A DNA stretch of 64,000 bases from Thunnus maccoyii (Eukaryota > Chordata > Actinopteri > Scombriformes > Scombridae). The notes beneath the pieces are model-generated. The model searched no databases and was not told the origin of the DNA. It saw only the letters and a program-made list of their open reading frames with translations. The stretch is taken from contig NC_056538.1 of NCBI RefSeq assembly GCF_910596095.1, forward strand, positions 21,872,501 to 21,936,500. Direction: 5' to 3'. Each line of letters begins with the position of its first letter. Position 1 is the stretch's first letter. Shown here in pieces: positions 37,131-50,089 of the stretch. The position numbers and the translations under genes are program-made.

Positions 37131-38040
37131 TCTTGATGGTTAAGGAAAGGAGGTGCTGATGAGCCACAAGTGTACAATTTCTTTACTTCATTATTTCACA
37201 AGCAATTATATCCCATTATACAGAGAGAGGTGGCACAGAGGGGAAATGGGAGGCTGTGTGCAAGTTTGTATGTTGTTTTCAAGGTTTTGCAGATCATAGC
37301 TACCATACTGCCATAATAGAAAAAATAAGAGAATAGATATACAGTCAATAAATCATTATACTGTAGCTGCTGTATGGTACAGACTGAGTCTTGTGGTCAC
37401 TCAAACAATGGGCTAAGGAATGTATCATTCCTGGTAAATTCAATTGATGTGATGTCAATGTCGTTTAATAAAAATCTTAAAAGTGTTCTTGTCTTTTTTG
37501 TGGTCAGGAAACATATGTACTTTATGCAGAGAGCATGGTTTAAAGCATGAGGATTTTATGGTAACTAATTAAAATGAAATGAGGCAGAATCTTGTGGATT
37601 TTGTTAAATGTTTTTATACCAAAACTTTCACAAAAAATGGACAGAAACCTGTTCATGAAAAAGCAGCCAGGTCTTTAGGGACCCATCTGCACTGTCAATG
37701 GAAGGTAAAGACCACACTCACAAAAGAAATGACAGGAATCAACCAGACTATTGTAGTTAAAAGGCTACATTCAAAACACCCTGACTGGCCAAATACACAA
37801 GTGAAGTAGACCAACAACTCTTACCCACACGCACTAACCGTGAAAAACATAAAATAACTTCTTGGGCTCTGAGGGAAATTTGTCAAGACAATAAGCGTGG
37901 TGATGCCATAAGGGGCATCTTTGCGTGGGCTCAGAGACAAAAAATGGGTTATGGAGTTTGAAAAACTTGCACGTTCAAATGACATATAAATATAAAAACG
38001 ATGATGCATATACAATCAATAATCAGATATTGCACATAGT
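37131..38040. other. Intergenic DNA shared by segments B and C
   Basis: A 76-codon open frame at 37579-37809 is also present at 51328-51558 with few changes. It has no initiation context, domain or homologue that I recognise, and the flanks are equally conserved, so I do not call it a gene. Confidence 0.4.
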
Positions 38041-38068
38041 CTGTGTGTATATGTGTATGTGTCTGTGC

Positions 38069-38111
<43 letters not shown>

Positions 38112-38117
38112 TGTGTT
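38041..38117. repeat. TG microsatellite
   Basis: TG-rich and then nearly pure TG dinucleotide repeat, directly at the 3' end of the minus-strand LINE fragment 38118-38958. Absent at the matching places of segments A and C. Confidence 0.95.
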
Positions 38118-38958
38118 ATTTATTAAGGAGTCTTATAGCCTGAGGAACAAAGCTGTTCCTTGGTCTGCCGGTGCATAATTTCAGAGTCCTATATCTCATC
38201 CCTGAGGGCAGCAAGGAGAACTGGCTATTGTGCCACATTTACCTCCTTGGTCTTGGAGATGTTCAGGAGGAGGTGATTGTCCTGGCACCGCTGTTCCAGG
38301 GCAGTCACCTCCTCCCTTTTGGCTGTCCGCCTTGGGAGATCAACCCCACAACTGCTGTGTTGTCCACAAACTTCATAATGGTGTTTGTAGCCTTTGTCAC
38401 TACACAGTTGTGGGTGTAGAGGGAGTACATGAGGGCACAGGACACAGACCACCTGTCCACGCTCACCACCTGAGGCGGTTCATCAGAAAGTACAGGATTC
38501 AATCATACAGTTCAGGCCCAGATCCTTGAGCTACTGATGAGCCTGGACGGCATTATGATGTTGAATGCTGAGCTGTAGTCCACGAACAGCATCCTCACAT
38601 AGGCGTCCCTCCCTTCCAGGTGGGAGAGGGCGGTGTGTAGGACGTGGGTGATGGCATCCTCTGTGCTTCTGTTTGGACAGTATGCAAATTGAAGGGGGTC
38701 AAGGGGGGGGGGGGGGGGGGGGGGGGCATCGGGTAGATGAGGGATTTAATGAGCTTCTCTTTCTGGCTTGCTATGGGGGTGAGGGCTGTGTGGCACCGGC
38801 CATTGAGAACACCGCTTTCTGCTGTTTTTTGGATGGGGATGATGGTGGTGGATTTGAAGTCGATGGGGCTAGTCCAGTGGGAAAGGAACAGGTTAAATAT
38901 GTTTGTGCAGACCTTCAGGACATGTCCAGTGATGCTGTCAGGGCTGGTTGCCTAGCGT
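38118..38958 (-). mobile_element. L2/jockey-like LINE fragment (segment B)
   Basis: Minus-strand non-LTR reverse transcriptase remnant. From 38958 downward it shows the PDS-type start region, then 'FVDNTAVVGL' (decayed FADDT palm motif) around 38330-38385, 'CQDNHLLLNISKTKE' near 38245-38285, and the terminal pattern that ends such ORFs around 38130-38200. A run of 24 G lies inside it. The parts do not form a single open frame. Confidence 0.8.
38703..38726. repeat. Homopolymer run of 24 G
   Basis: Uninterrupted G tract within the LINE fragment. The same place in segment A reads 'aagggtggggggagcacggg'. It may be a real expansion or a sequencing/assembly error; such tracts can form G-quadruplexes. 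Confidence 0.95.
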
Positions 38959-40351
38959 GGGTTGATCCGCATGAACGCCTATTATATATATTGTATCAAA
39001 ATCTTTTTATTACATAATCTTTCGATTACTCTGTCCCCTGTCTAAGTCCTATCTTATCACTTTCTCCACATTTTATTTTAAATGACTACATGATGGACAA
39101 TTAATTAATTAATTACAGTTGCCTGTTTGCAAATGTTTTAATGTAAACACACAGGCTCATTTCACCGCATTTAGACAGAAATTGATATCTTAATTTCAGA
39201 CTACAGAATAGGTTAATCTTGCACAGCCAGTACTAGGTTACTATACATTAATGACAGGGAAGTACTGTAAATTACTATGAAAGCAAATACATAAATTGGT
39301 GGTTGGGTAAAGATGTTGCACAGCTGCACAAGCTAAGTGCAGACTTCAGATGTATGTTTAGTCCAACAAGGAGGAAACCTTATTGAGAACCGCTGAAAGA
39401 CATATGAGGGCATCATTAAATGGTATAATATGGCCATCTAGTGGTCTTCATTTGGAAGGTGCAGTTTACGCAAAACACTGTTCATGCTGTCAGCCTCTGT
39501 AATCACCATCATCATCCCTTCTTCGAGTGATAAGTATATTAACTGCTAGTAGAATAATGGGTTGCAGATTTTTTAATTTCTCTCAGAAATTATTTTAATT
39601 CCTACATTAACTATTGTGATGTGTCATTCTGAAGCCCTGTTTATTTAACAGCAGTTATACTTGTGTAAGTATGCAATCATTTCAACTATGTAAAACTGGG
39701 ACATGTAACACATCTGACCCATTGTGAAAGTACAGAATTTTTAATATTTACTTTGAATTCATACATGTATATAATATAATAAAAACAGCATTGTATGATA
39801 CACATGCTACATAATCTGTAGTGAATAAATTAATGGAATTTAATTGTTACTTAAATAATCTGCCTTCAGACAAACTCAAGGAGACTTTTCTTGAGATGAG
39901 GTACAATATTTTTAATGTTTAAACTAGATGCAGAACAGTCACATTGCAAAATAGAATAATTGAGCACATTAATATTAAATAAATCAATCACATTTTTAGT
40001 GAGCAGCACTTTATTTAAACGTGTATTTTACTTCAATGGTTGATTAGTAATGTTATATTTGCATTTAACAACATCTACAACAGCAGAAACATTCTTAGTT
40101 AATACTAATGAAAGCCATAACTACAATATGTGTGCCTGAGACATTTTTAACTTCATACAGCTAAGGACATTAATAATTAGTGTTATTTAGATGAAAGGAA
40201 TTGATGTAACAAATACACATGTACCTGTTTGGGGCAACTTAGATCCTGTACTATTGTCCACCAAATGACTATACAGGATGGGTAGTGGGGAGGGGCATTG
40301 TCTCCACCGGACAAATATCACAGTCATATGCTCACATTCAAGCCAGAAACA
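38959..40351. other. 3' flank of OlfC-M4
   Basis: Near copy of 25187-26135, with about 330 extra bp around 39375-39705 that segment C also has (52950-53280) and segment A lacks. Candidate polyadenylation signal tttatt at 40010-40015. No gene seen. Confidence 0.5.
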
Positions 40352-43300
40352 CTATCTGGCCATCAGGTGTTTCTTAGTGTTTTTCTCAGGCCTCAAAAGT
40401 ATGATGAAACATTTTGGAGCAAAAATGCAGAACAATAAACCATAGCTTGAGGCCAGTATTGCAAAAATTTCCACAGCAACAACATATTTCCCAGGAGAGC
40501 TAACATAAGCAGGGACAAAGGTCACCCAGACAGCACAGAAGATCAGCATGCTGAAGGTGATCAGTTTGGCCTCATTGAAGTTGTCGGGGAGTTTCCTTGC
40601 AAGAAAGGCCAAGATGAGGCAGGTGCAGGCCAGCAGGCCAATGTAACCCAGAACCAGAGAGAAGCCCACCACAGAGGTCATGGCACACTCCAGAGTGACC
40701 TTTGACCCTTGGAAACCCAGATCACGTTGAGGCACAGGGGGACTGAGAGACAGCCATATGACACAGATGATAACCTATATGAAAAAGAAACACATTCTAA
40801 TGATATTATTTAATATCAAGTGTAGTTACTTATATGTATCAAAAAATGTAATAATGTAATCAATAAAACAATATTCACACCTGTATACAGGTGAAGAGGC
40901 AGACACTTCCTCTTTGTTGGCCTGGACCAAACCACTTCATCAAGCTTTCAGCACCGGGCCGAGCTGAGCGGAAAACAGCCAGAACCACTATGGTCTTGAC
41001 CAGGAGGCAGGAAACACAAAGTACAAAACTGATCCCAAATGCTGCCTGCTGGAACTGACAAGACCAGACTGATGGATGACCAATGAACACCAGTGAGCAC
41101 AGGAAGCAGAGTTTCAGCGACAGAAGAAGCAGGAAGCTCAGTTCTGAATTGTTGGCTCGTACCTTGAGGTGAATCAGATTAACAGGCAAAGATGTGGCCA
41201 TTTAAACAATACACTATATACTTTTTTTCATTTTTCTAGACAAAATAATGAAAGAAAGAAATGTGAAAAATGTATACAACAAAGTTTCTGTTACATCACT
41301 CTGGGTTACTACCATAGGTGTTTGACGGTAGGAAAGAAAAACCACAGAGACAGCTGTTGTCACAATGGCACCACACACAGCTGCTGTGGTCAAAGTAATG
41401 CCCAAAGTTTCATTAAAGGAAAGAAAGTCCAGTTGGCGAGGGATGCAGGCAGTTTGGTTAGCATTGGACCAAAACTCCGATGGACAACGCTCACACTGAA
41501 GGGAACCTAGGAGAGGAAAACAGAAAAAAGAGAGAAGGGAAACAAAACAAAAAGGTGAAAATTCAAGTGGCAAACATGAGTTTTTCTTATTTTACAAAAG
41601 TCATTTCCTCACCAGTTTTGTTATTAATCTCCCCTTCAGCACATGGGATACAGTCAAAGCAGCAGACAGGTTCCCCTTTCCTGTTGGCCTTTCGGGTACC
41701 TGGGGGGCAGCTCTCACTGCACACTGAAATAGGCACCTAAACAAAAAGCCAAATCACATTGTCAAGGACAGAATCATTTTAATTGACAAAGACAATCATT
41801 TCAACTGCAAATTGTTATTAGCCTTAAGACAATTTATTGGTCTGATTACCTGATTGGATCCTGTGCTCCACTGAATAGCTGACTCATTAAGGTGCAGATC
41901 AAACCCATCCACGCGACCAATCAAAACTAGCTTTAGTGGCCCTTCAGGAGTGTTCTGCCAGTTGACAAGATCATACTTTGCTGGAATGTCGGCCCCTTGG
42001 AAATAAAACATTTCCCCCTGTGGAGTGGTGACGTTCACTTTGCTCAAGTGCTGTAACAGCTGTGAAATCATCAAAATATTGCAGAGACTGTTGACATTTT
42101 TAAAAAAAATCAGAATGTCAAAATTTCATTTACAGTTTTCACAAACATCTGGAACTATCAGTAAGAGATAATCGTGTTTACCTCTATGGGTTTAATGTGT
42201 TTTGGAGAGGAGCAGGTGGAGCTGTTGTTTCTGAGAGGGCTGTCTCTGTTGGGACAGGAGAGAAGGCTGTGAAGTGCGTGGGCTGCAGCATAAACAGCAA
42301 GGTAGACATTGTATGCCACTCGTAGCTGGGAGGTGTCGGTAAAGAGATGCTGCATCCCCTCCAGGGACTCTGTCCCATTGCAGGTCGGTAGTGAGGCTTT
42401 CTGAAGAGACCTCTTTTCAGGAGATGAAGAGGAAACATTTGATGGATAGTCAAACCTTGTTTTCAGTGGTGAAGAGGAATATGAGGAGAAAGGTTTTACA
42501 TGTGACTGTGTAGCTCTAGGGCTGCATGCAAACTCTTTTTCCCAGAAATATCTTAAGAATTCATCATCAGGACGATGATTTGGGTGCAAACGTTTGAGAT
42601 ACTGCTCAAATCCAGGTACAGTTGAACTTCGAATGGCCACACCAAGAACTCCATTTGCCACCTTAGAGATGGTAAGATCTTGGAGAAGATCACCGCTGGT
42701 GCTCCAAGCCTCACTGGCCAGAAACTGTCTGTCAGTCACCTATAGTAAGAGGACACTGAAATAAATTATGACAGGAAAAACAGCTGGCATTTTGTTGTTA
42801 CAAAATACGTGGCTTTGTTTAATGATGAACCCCTTTGTCTATACAAATCCCCATGCCAGTTGCTCACATTTCTCTCAGCCAGTTCCAGAAATAGTTTCTT
42901 TACATCTGTATACCAGCAAAAGATCAGAATCACCCTCGCAGTTGAAGCTTGAATTGTGTTTGCTGCACGTCTGGCATCACGCACAATAGTTTCTCTGCGG
43001 ACAGTCTCTATGAATTCCAAACACACCCCTTTCCCTTGAATCTCTTCCTGAAATGTCTGAAATATGGAGCATAAAAACAAATACATATATATAAAATACA
43101 AATACAAATACATATATTGTACTATATATGAAGGAGATACATGAGAGACTTTTTCAGGCAATTTAAATTATAACAACAAAAACATACACCTGTATTGCCA
43201 ATTGACCATAATCATTATTTACTAGTACTGCTCCAATCCAAGTCCACTTGAAGCGTATGGCCAGTTGTGCAATGGCCCGGGCTTGGTAAATATCACTGGG

Positions 43301-44650
43301 GATTGTTCTGAAGAAGTTAGGAAACTTGGGCCTGTCACTAAGACATGGGCAGCTCGCCAAGTAGCTGATCTGAGGGAAAGACACAAAACTATTATTTTGA
43401 CACTGTTTTTACTGTAATAATATATTTTATATGAAAATCTGATCAACCTCTTGATGTAGACTGTATAAAAAAGGTTCATCAGAGATTTATTTCTTAAGGC
43501 ACTGAAACCTACAACTGGTACAGAGAGAGGCCCCAGGATCAGAGACTCTATTATGGCTGTTGTAGATGTGGCAGCGCCAATAAGCAAGGGAACAGGCTGA
43601 CCACCTGGTGACAGCGTTAGATATAAAATTACATGATGACAATTATTTATACTATAATCACATCAGTTGTTGTTTGGACAAAGCAGATGTTAACTGTATA
43701 CTAAATTACATCAAGTCATACCTGTTGTCTCTCCAGGTTGTTCATAAGCTGCAGATTGAGGCACAGGGGCTGTTAAGATGCAGCTGCTTGTGTCTCCTCC
43801 AACCAGTGACAGTGCAGCTTGCAAAGACCAGGGGTATCGGCTACAGCTATCAAGTATACGATAGCCCAGCTTCACTCCTGGTAGCAGGGTACTGTTACGA
43901 TTGATTTCCTCCACCGCAAACGTCATAGCATACATATATTTTAATGATTGTTGATCTAAACTGAGACCACGGGAGAGGAAAGAAATTAACTGCAGTATCA
44001 ATCAGTGAAAGAAAGGAATAATCGTCATTGACATGATTATAAAATCAACAAATGTCCAAACATCTCATGCATGCAAACATAAATCTTTTGAAATAGTTCT
44101 AACATGATTAAAATATTGTATGACTATCTCAGATATACAGGATATCACTTTCACATTTTTATCAATAATGCCTTTTATACAACACTACAAGTCATACAAA
44201 CATAACTTTCTAGCTCAAAATTATGTCGAATCAAATTAAATTTTTTTCTCTATTTTCACAAAAATATACAAGCATGACAAAAGAGAAAATATAAGAAATA
44301 CAGACAATCTGCTGTCATAATATGAACAACATAATAACCACCAAACAAATTGTAACAACAATACAAGTTATGATCAGGTATTACCCAGTGCAAGGTTTAT
44401 AATGTGGCGGTTTGTTGAAGACCTGCTGTATAGCTGAGGGTATGTAATGCAGATTAAAGAGTCCGCCGATAATCACATCTCCATCCTGCGAGAGGTCCTT
44501 GTTGCTCAATGTACCCCACTGAGAACATGTTATCGCCTGAACCACCTCCAGCCCCATCTGTCTGCCCACTACACTGAGAAGCAGCAGGGAGGAGGGCCAC
44601 TGAGTGAGGAGCCAGTAGAACCAAGACATGTATGCAGCTGTTCTGGACAT
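40352..44650 (-). CDS. OlfC/V2R-like family C GPCR, OlfC-M4 (11 exons, segment B)
   Basis: Exons: 44650-44385, 43960-43722, 43604-43513, 43369-43190, 43056-42868, 42739-42182, 42059-41850, 41736-41613 (124 nt), 41506-41313, 41162-40881, 40774-40352. The splice gives 918 aa with no stop and the same domain plan as OlfC-M3. Family C ligand residues are kept (Ser in AATSTT and SYLAS, Asp in TIPSD, Tyr in NNDYG). Compared with M3 and M5 the body is almost unchanged, but exon 2 reads [14 protein letters not shown] and exon 3 reads [12 protein letters not shown], where the other two have [12 protein letters not shown]. Exon 4 ends in 'LAIQ', and the donor after it matches its copies. C-terminus [16 protein letters not shown]. 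Likely the same cellular role as M3 with altered ligand preference (inference). Confidence 0.92.
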
Positions 44651-46184
44651 TTAACACATATATGTCACTGTTATGTCAATGTTAGAATATGCATCAACCA
44701 GAAGTGCATCAAATTCAGTTTGTGTAAAATATAATTCACATCCAACCTGCCTCATCAAATCTGCCAATGACATGCGATAAGTTCAGAGAAAATGGTGCAT
44801 TACCTCATAGACAACATTCAACAGTTCCTGTTACCAAAGACAAAAGTCCCATTAAAGTGCCCAAATGTAACATCAAAGTCTCAAGTCAGCTTCCTGCAGA
44901 GAAAAATTGCATTATAAACAAAATCATAATTCACTTGGTTAAAAAGCACATATCACAAGGTCAATTGTTAAGTCTGGTTGGTATCTTGACTATAACATAC
45001 ACCCCACTCTGCACGAGTGAAGTGTTGATGTGGGTATTTATAATAGTTGTTAAGTCTTTTGCTAGGAAGTAAAAGTGATGACACAAGTGCACTACCTGAA
45101 ATTTTTCCTCTCTAGAGTGATGGTGGAAAAACAATCAAATGCTAGCAAGTGATTACTGTGTATGAAGTTATCAGTGATGTGTGTGTATGTGTTTACAGTA
45201 TGTTTACTATAAATACAATAGTGTTTCAAGTAATTCGAATGGCCCAAGGTCACTTAAGATAAGATAAACAATTGGAGAGTTTTGGGAAGCTGTTTAACTC
45301 TAACCGCAACGTGTCCCTTCTCTTAGATTTGTGGGGATTTGTGTATTGTGATTGATTCATAAAACTTAACAAAGTGTGACAGTCTAGCCTGGATCTAGTA
45401 TGGGGAATTGTATACCCAGAGCAACAGGTGTGCCATTTGTCAGCTCTATTACAGTCATTTCATGAGCAATTACCTCCCATTATGCATAAGGTGGCATATG
45501 GGGAAAGAGGAGGCTGTGTTTGTGACTTTCAATAAATAGATTTTGAGTGTGATTCTTGATTGCATTCTTGATTAATTATCACTTGCTATGTAACATTTAC
45601 ATTGAGTACAACAAGAAATAAACATAATATGTTGAAATCAAATATTTCAATATTTTATTGCACTGGTAGGAAAAGGCTCACATTCCCCTGATGAGCAACA
45701 ATAGAAAGAAAAAGGATGGTATAACACTAAAACAACAACAACTAAAAAACTTCAGCTTTGCCACCCTCCCTTTCTCCCCGTATAATTGTTGTATTTGTTC
45801 TGTGCAAATGTTGTTGGGCAATGCAACATCTACTGTATAAATTGGTGCATAGTCATGCTTGACATGTTCACAAGTAACATGCATGAAAACATAAATGTAC
45901 AGTTAGAAATGGTTTTCAACTAAAATCCATCTCAGATTAAAAACAATGACAGGAATATTTACATACTACACAAATAAAGAAATACCACTGAAAATAGAAG
46001 GAAGACTTACATTTGACCTTTGAAAAGCTGAACCCCATCTATTAAAATTAGCTGTTTGATTATTCTACACATTAAAATGATACAAAGAAAGGCATTCCCT
46101 CTCTGCTTAAACCCCAATTCTTCTTTTTTGCATCATAATCAATGTCACAGTTTGGACCGTACGTTGATATCTACAGCTGAATAA
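44651..46184. other. 5' flank of OlfC-M4
   Basis: Leader and upstream DNA, near copy of segments A and C. The TATA-like element is at 45035-45042. From about 45480 to 46025 it carries sequence that segment C also has and segment A lacks. No gene recognised. Confidence 0.5.
45035..45042 (-). promoter_or_regulatory. TATA-like box upstream of OlfC-M4
   Basis: TATAAATA on the minus strand, 385 bp before the ATG, same context as M3 and M5. Confidence 0.45.
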
Positions 46185-46605
46185 AGGGTGGAACGGTTGC
46201 TGACATGGCTTTGGTGAAATGTCATTAAATGAGCACAAATGAATTCTGCCTCAATACAAAATCAATCTGAAATGAAATGCATCTGAGGCCCTGCCCATAC
46301 TTCTTCTCCTGCCCTGATGGGTGGTACGTGCAAGATTAAACTATACTGCAAGACAATAAAAAGAGGTGACATAGCGATAAAACTAAATGACTGGGCTCAG
46401 AAAAGGAGTAAATAGGAGAAAAGTCATGTTGGCATTTCTAGATTTGATCTTGCTCATATATTTCATGTTACTGTCTTCATACATTTCCTCCGCTGTGTCT
46501 TCCCCTCTTTATTCCACCGCCTACCAGTTATAGGGACAGTTTATTCACATTGGGATGCACAAGGCTGGAAATGTGTTTCTTTATGGGCTGTTTGAAGTCC
46601 ACTCT
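46185..46605 (+). pseudogene. Fossil promoter and exon 1 of a plus-type OlfC gene (copy 2)
   Basis: Promoter block with TATA-like 'aataaaaa' at 46355-46362, ATG at 46426 and exon 1 remnant. The same TAG as in copy 1 lies at 46531-46533. Homology then runs on through 'GMHKAGNVFLYGLFEVHS' to about 46602, further than in copy 1, before DIRS-type sequence begins. The shared stop shows that the gene was dead before segments A and B duplicated. Confidence 0.9.
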
Positions 46606-49053
46606 CTTAGTGCAAGCAGCAAGGCTGTTTTGAATGACAACGCCTTCAGGGAGGAGTGCTCCAGATGCTCATACGGTCACTCACTAGGGCTTGAACACCA
46701 CCAGCAGTTCCCACTGGGGGACAGAGACACGCCTCACTGGCCAGTGTCTCCTAAACCCCTGCAAGAAACATTTCACGAGGGGGTGGGCCAAGACAGGTCT
46801 GTTGCCGAAACCCTCATGACAGGAGGAAACAGCTACTGCATACACTTTAACAGTGGCATGAGACAGCTCCTTTTCCACCAGATATTGCAGAAAGGAGAGA
46901 ACCTTTCACACTGCACATGTCAGGGGGTCCAGTCTCTTTTCCTCACACCAGCGTTGGGATCCCAACCATTTTGCCTTGTAGCAAGCAATAGAGGATCCTG
47001 CTCTCGTCGCCTTAATGGTCTGCACCACCTGTGCATACAGTCCAGCCTGCATCAGCCTGTCCCTCTCAGGAGCCAAGCCTGGAGAGGTTGGCCTAACGTG
47101 GGCAGTGTGCCTATCGAACCCACCTCCTGGGACAGAGCCTCCCACACACTTGCGGGATGGACCAGGGCTCGGTTGCCAACATCTGGATCATCTCTGCGTA
47201 CCATGATGCCAAACGACGGTCCGGGCTATCAGGATGGCTGACAGCTGCTCTTGCCTCACTCTCTCCAGCAGTGGGGGAATGAGATGAAGAGGAGGAAAGG
47301 CGTAAAGTAGCCTCCTTGGCCATGGCGTGTGTGCAAATGTGATAGCTCAGATCGTCGTGCGGCATCAGGGAGAACCAGAGCAGGCAGTGGGTGTTATTTT
47401 GACTGGCAAACAGGTCCACTTCCGCTCTCCCAAATCGGTTCCAAATCTGCTGCACCACTTCAGGGTGCAGCACACACTTGTCTGATAGACACAGGAGGTG
47501 TTCTGAGGCCCACACCAACAGGTTCTCCGTTATCTTCAACAGGGCTGCATAGCGGACTCCGCCTTGCCTGTTGATGTAGGCAACAGTGGTGCAGTTGTCT
47601 GTTCTCACCCACACGTTTCTCCCCTGAACCAGAGTCAGGATGTATTGGAGGACCAGGAGCCTGAAGTTTGAGGAGGTTGATGTGTCGGCTTTGCCCTGAA
47701 AGCTACACACCACCTATCTCTCTCCCCAGACAGTGGCCTGTGAACACCATTATGTAGGAGGTCACTCGACCCAGCAGTGTTTCTGCCGACAGATGCTGTG
47801 GGGACCCCCCAATAACGCAGGTCCTCCTGCACTGATGGGGGAATGTTCACCAAGCAGTGCTTGTGCCTCTTGGGATCAAGCACAGGTTGGCAAAGCACTG
47901 TTGAAGGTGGCACATGTGCAGGAGCCCCAGTGGAATGACTGGATGGCCCACCGCCATGAGCCACCTTGATGTGAAAATAAGCATCTTTCAGGTCAATGGT
48001 GGTGAACCAGTTGCCCAATTGAACCAGTTCCAGCAATTTCCTGATGGTCAGCATGCAGAACGTCTTTCTAGTGATGCATTGGTTCAGCTTGAGGAGATCC
48101 AAAATGGGTCTGAAACCTCCCGTCTTGTTGGTAACCAGGAAGTACACATAGTAAAGCCCCCTCTGTCTGTCGTGAGTGGAAACGATCAAGACAGCCTGTT
48201 TCAATAGAAATCTATCTCCTCTTGGGAGGATAGATTTATCTCCTTGCTGCCAGAACATGGCAGAACTGGAGAGAATAACCCATTCTCAGTGTTTTGTCCG
48301 TCCATTCTGATAACACGTAGTTGTGACGCCATTCCCCGTAAAACTATGTTGGGGGCAGCAGCCAGGAAGTTGTGATATTCTGATTTAGCCCTCTCCGACG
48401 CCAAACCTTCCATAAATGGAAGTTTGACCCATGGGGGGCTGGCACCAAAAGGGCCGAGCTGATGGAGCAGTCTGTGAACACATGACCATCAGCTGCCTCA
48501 ACACAGCATCAGATTTTGTGTTGGTGCGTCCACCAAATCCTCCGTATTTCCCACAGAAATAACTGTAGAGGAGCAGAGCAGACTCAGTGTCTCCTCTCCT
48601 CAGTCCGTGAGCGGGCCCAGGGCATTACTCTCTAAGAGGGAAGTAACACTGCTGGCTGCACTAATGTAACCCCAAGTGGTGAGCTGTACACGCCGGTCCT
48701 GAGCAGGGCGGTATGAATAGCAGGATACAGTGCTGACACTAAGCAGACACGAAGCATCCTCACTTTGATCAGTGTGTGAGCATGAGTCATTATTCCTGTG
48801 TGAGGATATAACACTGCTCACCACATCACCGTTTCCTGGGGAGATGCCCTGCACTGACTGGTCCAAGGTGGGTTGCGGTGGGTTGCTGCTGCAGTGTCTC
48901 TGTGGTAGGCATCAGCTATGCATGAAGCAAATCATGGCGAACTGAAGTTGGTGGCAGATTTCCGAAGGTCAGTGAAGTTGTGGAGACAGACGAGAGGGTG
49001 TTGTCATCATCCATCGGAGAAGCCACACAGAGTCTCAGCTGAGGTGGTTAATG
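46606..49053 (-). mobile_element. DIRS-like tyrosine-recombinase retroelement fossil (copy 2)
   Basis: Second copy of the same insertion. Parts seen: tyrosine recombinase about 46606-47150, RNase H-like part about 47300-47720, reverse transcriptase about 47720-48420, and a short remainder of the gag-like region about 48420-48920. It has many breaks. The recombinase part is more complete and the gag-like part shorter than in copy 1. The recombinase confirms DIRS rather than a classical LTR family. Confidence 0.8.
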
Positions 49054-49107
49054 TAGAATGATGTAATAATAATTTTATCATGAAAAATGTGCATTTTCAA
49101 GTCTGAC

Positions 49108-49390
49108 CTTTATACAGGTAAAGAGGCAAACACTTCTTCTTTGTTGGCCTGGATCAAACCACTTAATCAAGGCTTCAGCACCAGGCCGAGCTGAGCGGAA
49201 TGCTGCCAGAACCACTATGGTCTTGACCTGGAGGCAGGAAACACAAAGTACAAAACTGATCCCAAATGCTGCCTGCTGGAACCAACAACACCAGACTGAT
49301 GGATGACCAGTGAACACCAGTGAGCACAGGAGGCAGAATTTCAGTGACAAAAGAGGCAGGAAGCTCAGTTCTGAATTGTTGGCTCAAAAC
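49108..49390 (-). pseudogene. Orphan OlfC exon 10 fossil (segment C)
   Basis: Near copy of 34525-34807, 283 nt, with the same extra base after the acceptor (gttttgagcc), so the frameshift predates the duplication of segments B and C. No other exon of this gene remains apart from a trace of exon 9 near 50080. Confidence 0.88.
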
Positions 49391-49482
49391 CTTAAAATCA
49401 GAGAAAGGTTGTTAAAAAAAAAAGACAAACACATGAACAGTCAATGATGTATTCATTCAGATAAATTGATTATTTTAAGCAT

Positions 49483-50073
49483 TTTTTTCCAGCCATGCTA
49501 GCAGGGTGGCTCAAAGAATGGTAATGTCATTTTGTCTGTTGGCCCAAATTGAAATATTTCAGCAATAAGATGGGTTGTCATGACTTTGCTGATTCTCTGA
49601 TCTGTCCACTAGCATGTAAAACATTTCAATTATCCTTCAAAATATCTCAGCAAATATGTGATAGACTGGCACAAAATTTGGTACACACGTTCATGGTTCA
49701 CAGCTGATGTATTCAAATAACTTCAGCGATCTTCTGGCTTTTCCTCTAGCACCACCACAAGGTTGACATTTGTGGTTTTGAGTAACATACTGTATCTCGA
49801 CTCCATTTATTTGGTGGATTGTCATGAAGTTTTAAGCACTATCATCAGGTCCAAATTTGAATTCATCTAATATTTTGGTTTATGACCACTTACCTGCAAA
49901 ACTGATGGTATTCCTGTTAGCCTCAGCTATACTTTGTGTTTCCTGCTGATTAGCAAATGTTAGCATGCTAACATACTAAACTAAGATGGTGAAATTGGTA
50001 AACATTATACCGGCTGAGCATCAGCATGTTAGCATTATCACAGTGTGCATGTCCGCATGTTGACATCAGCATT
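49483..50073. repeat. Perciform-type interspersed repeat (segment C)
   Basis: Copy of 34903-35600 with the palindrome 'tgttagcatgctaaca' at 49959-49974. It is shortened at its right end, where it meets the trace of exon 9. Confidence 0.65.
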
Positions 50074-50089
50074 TAGGAAAGAAAAGTAC

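Noticed and set aside
37579-37809. A 76-codon frame also at 51328-51558
   Set aside because: No recognised homologue, and flanking non-coding DNA is equally conserved; not supported as a gene.
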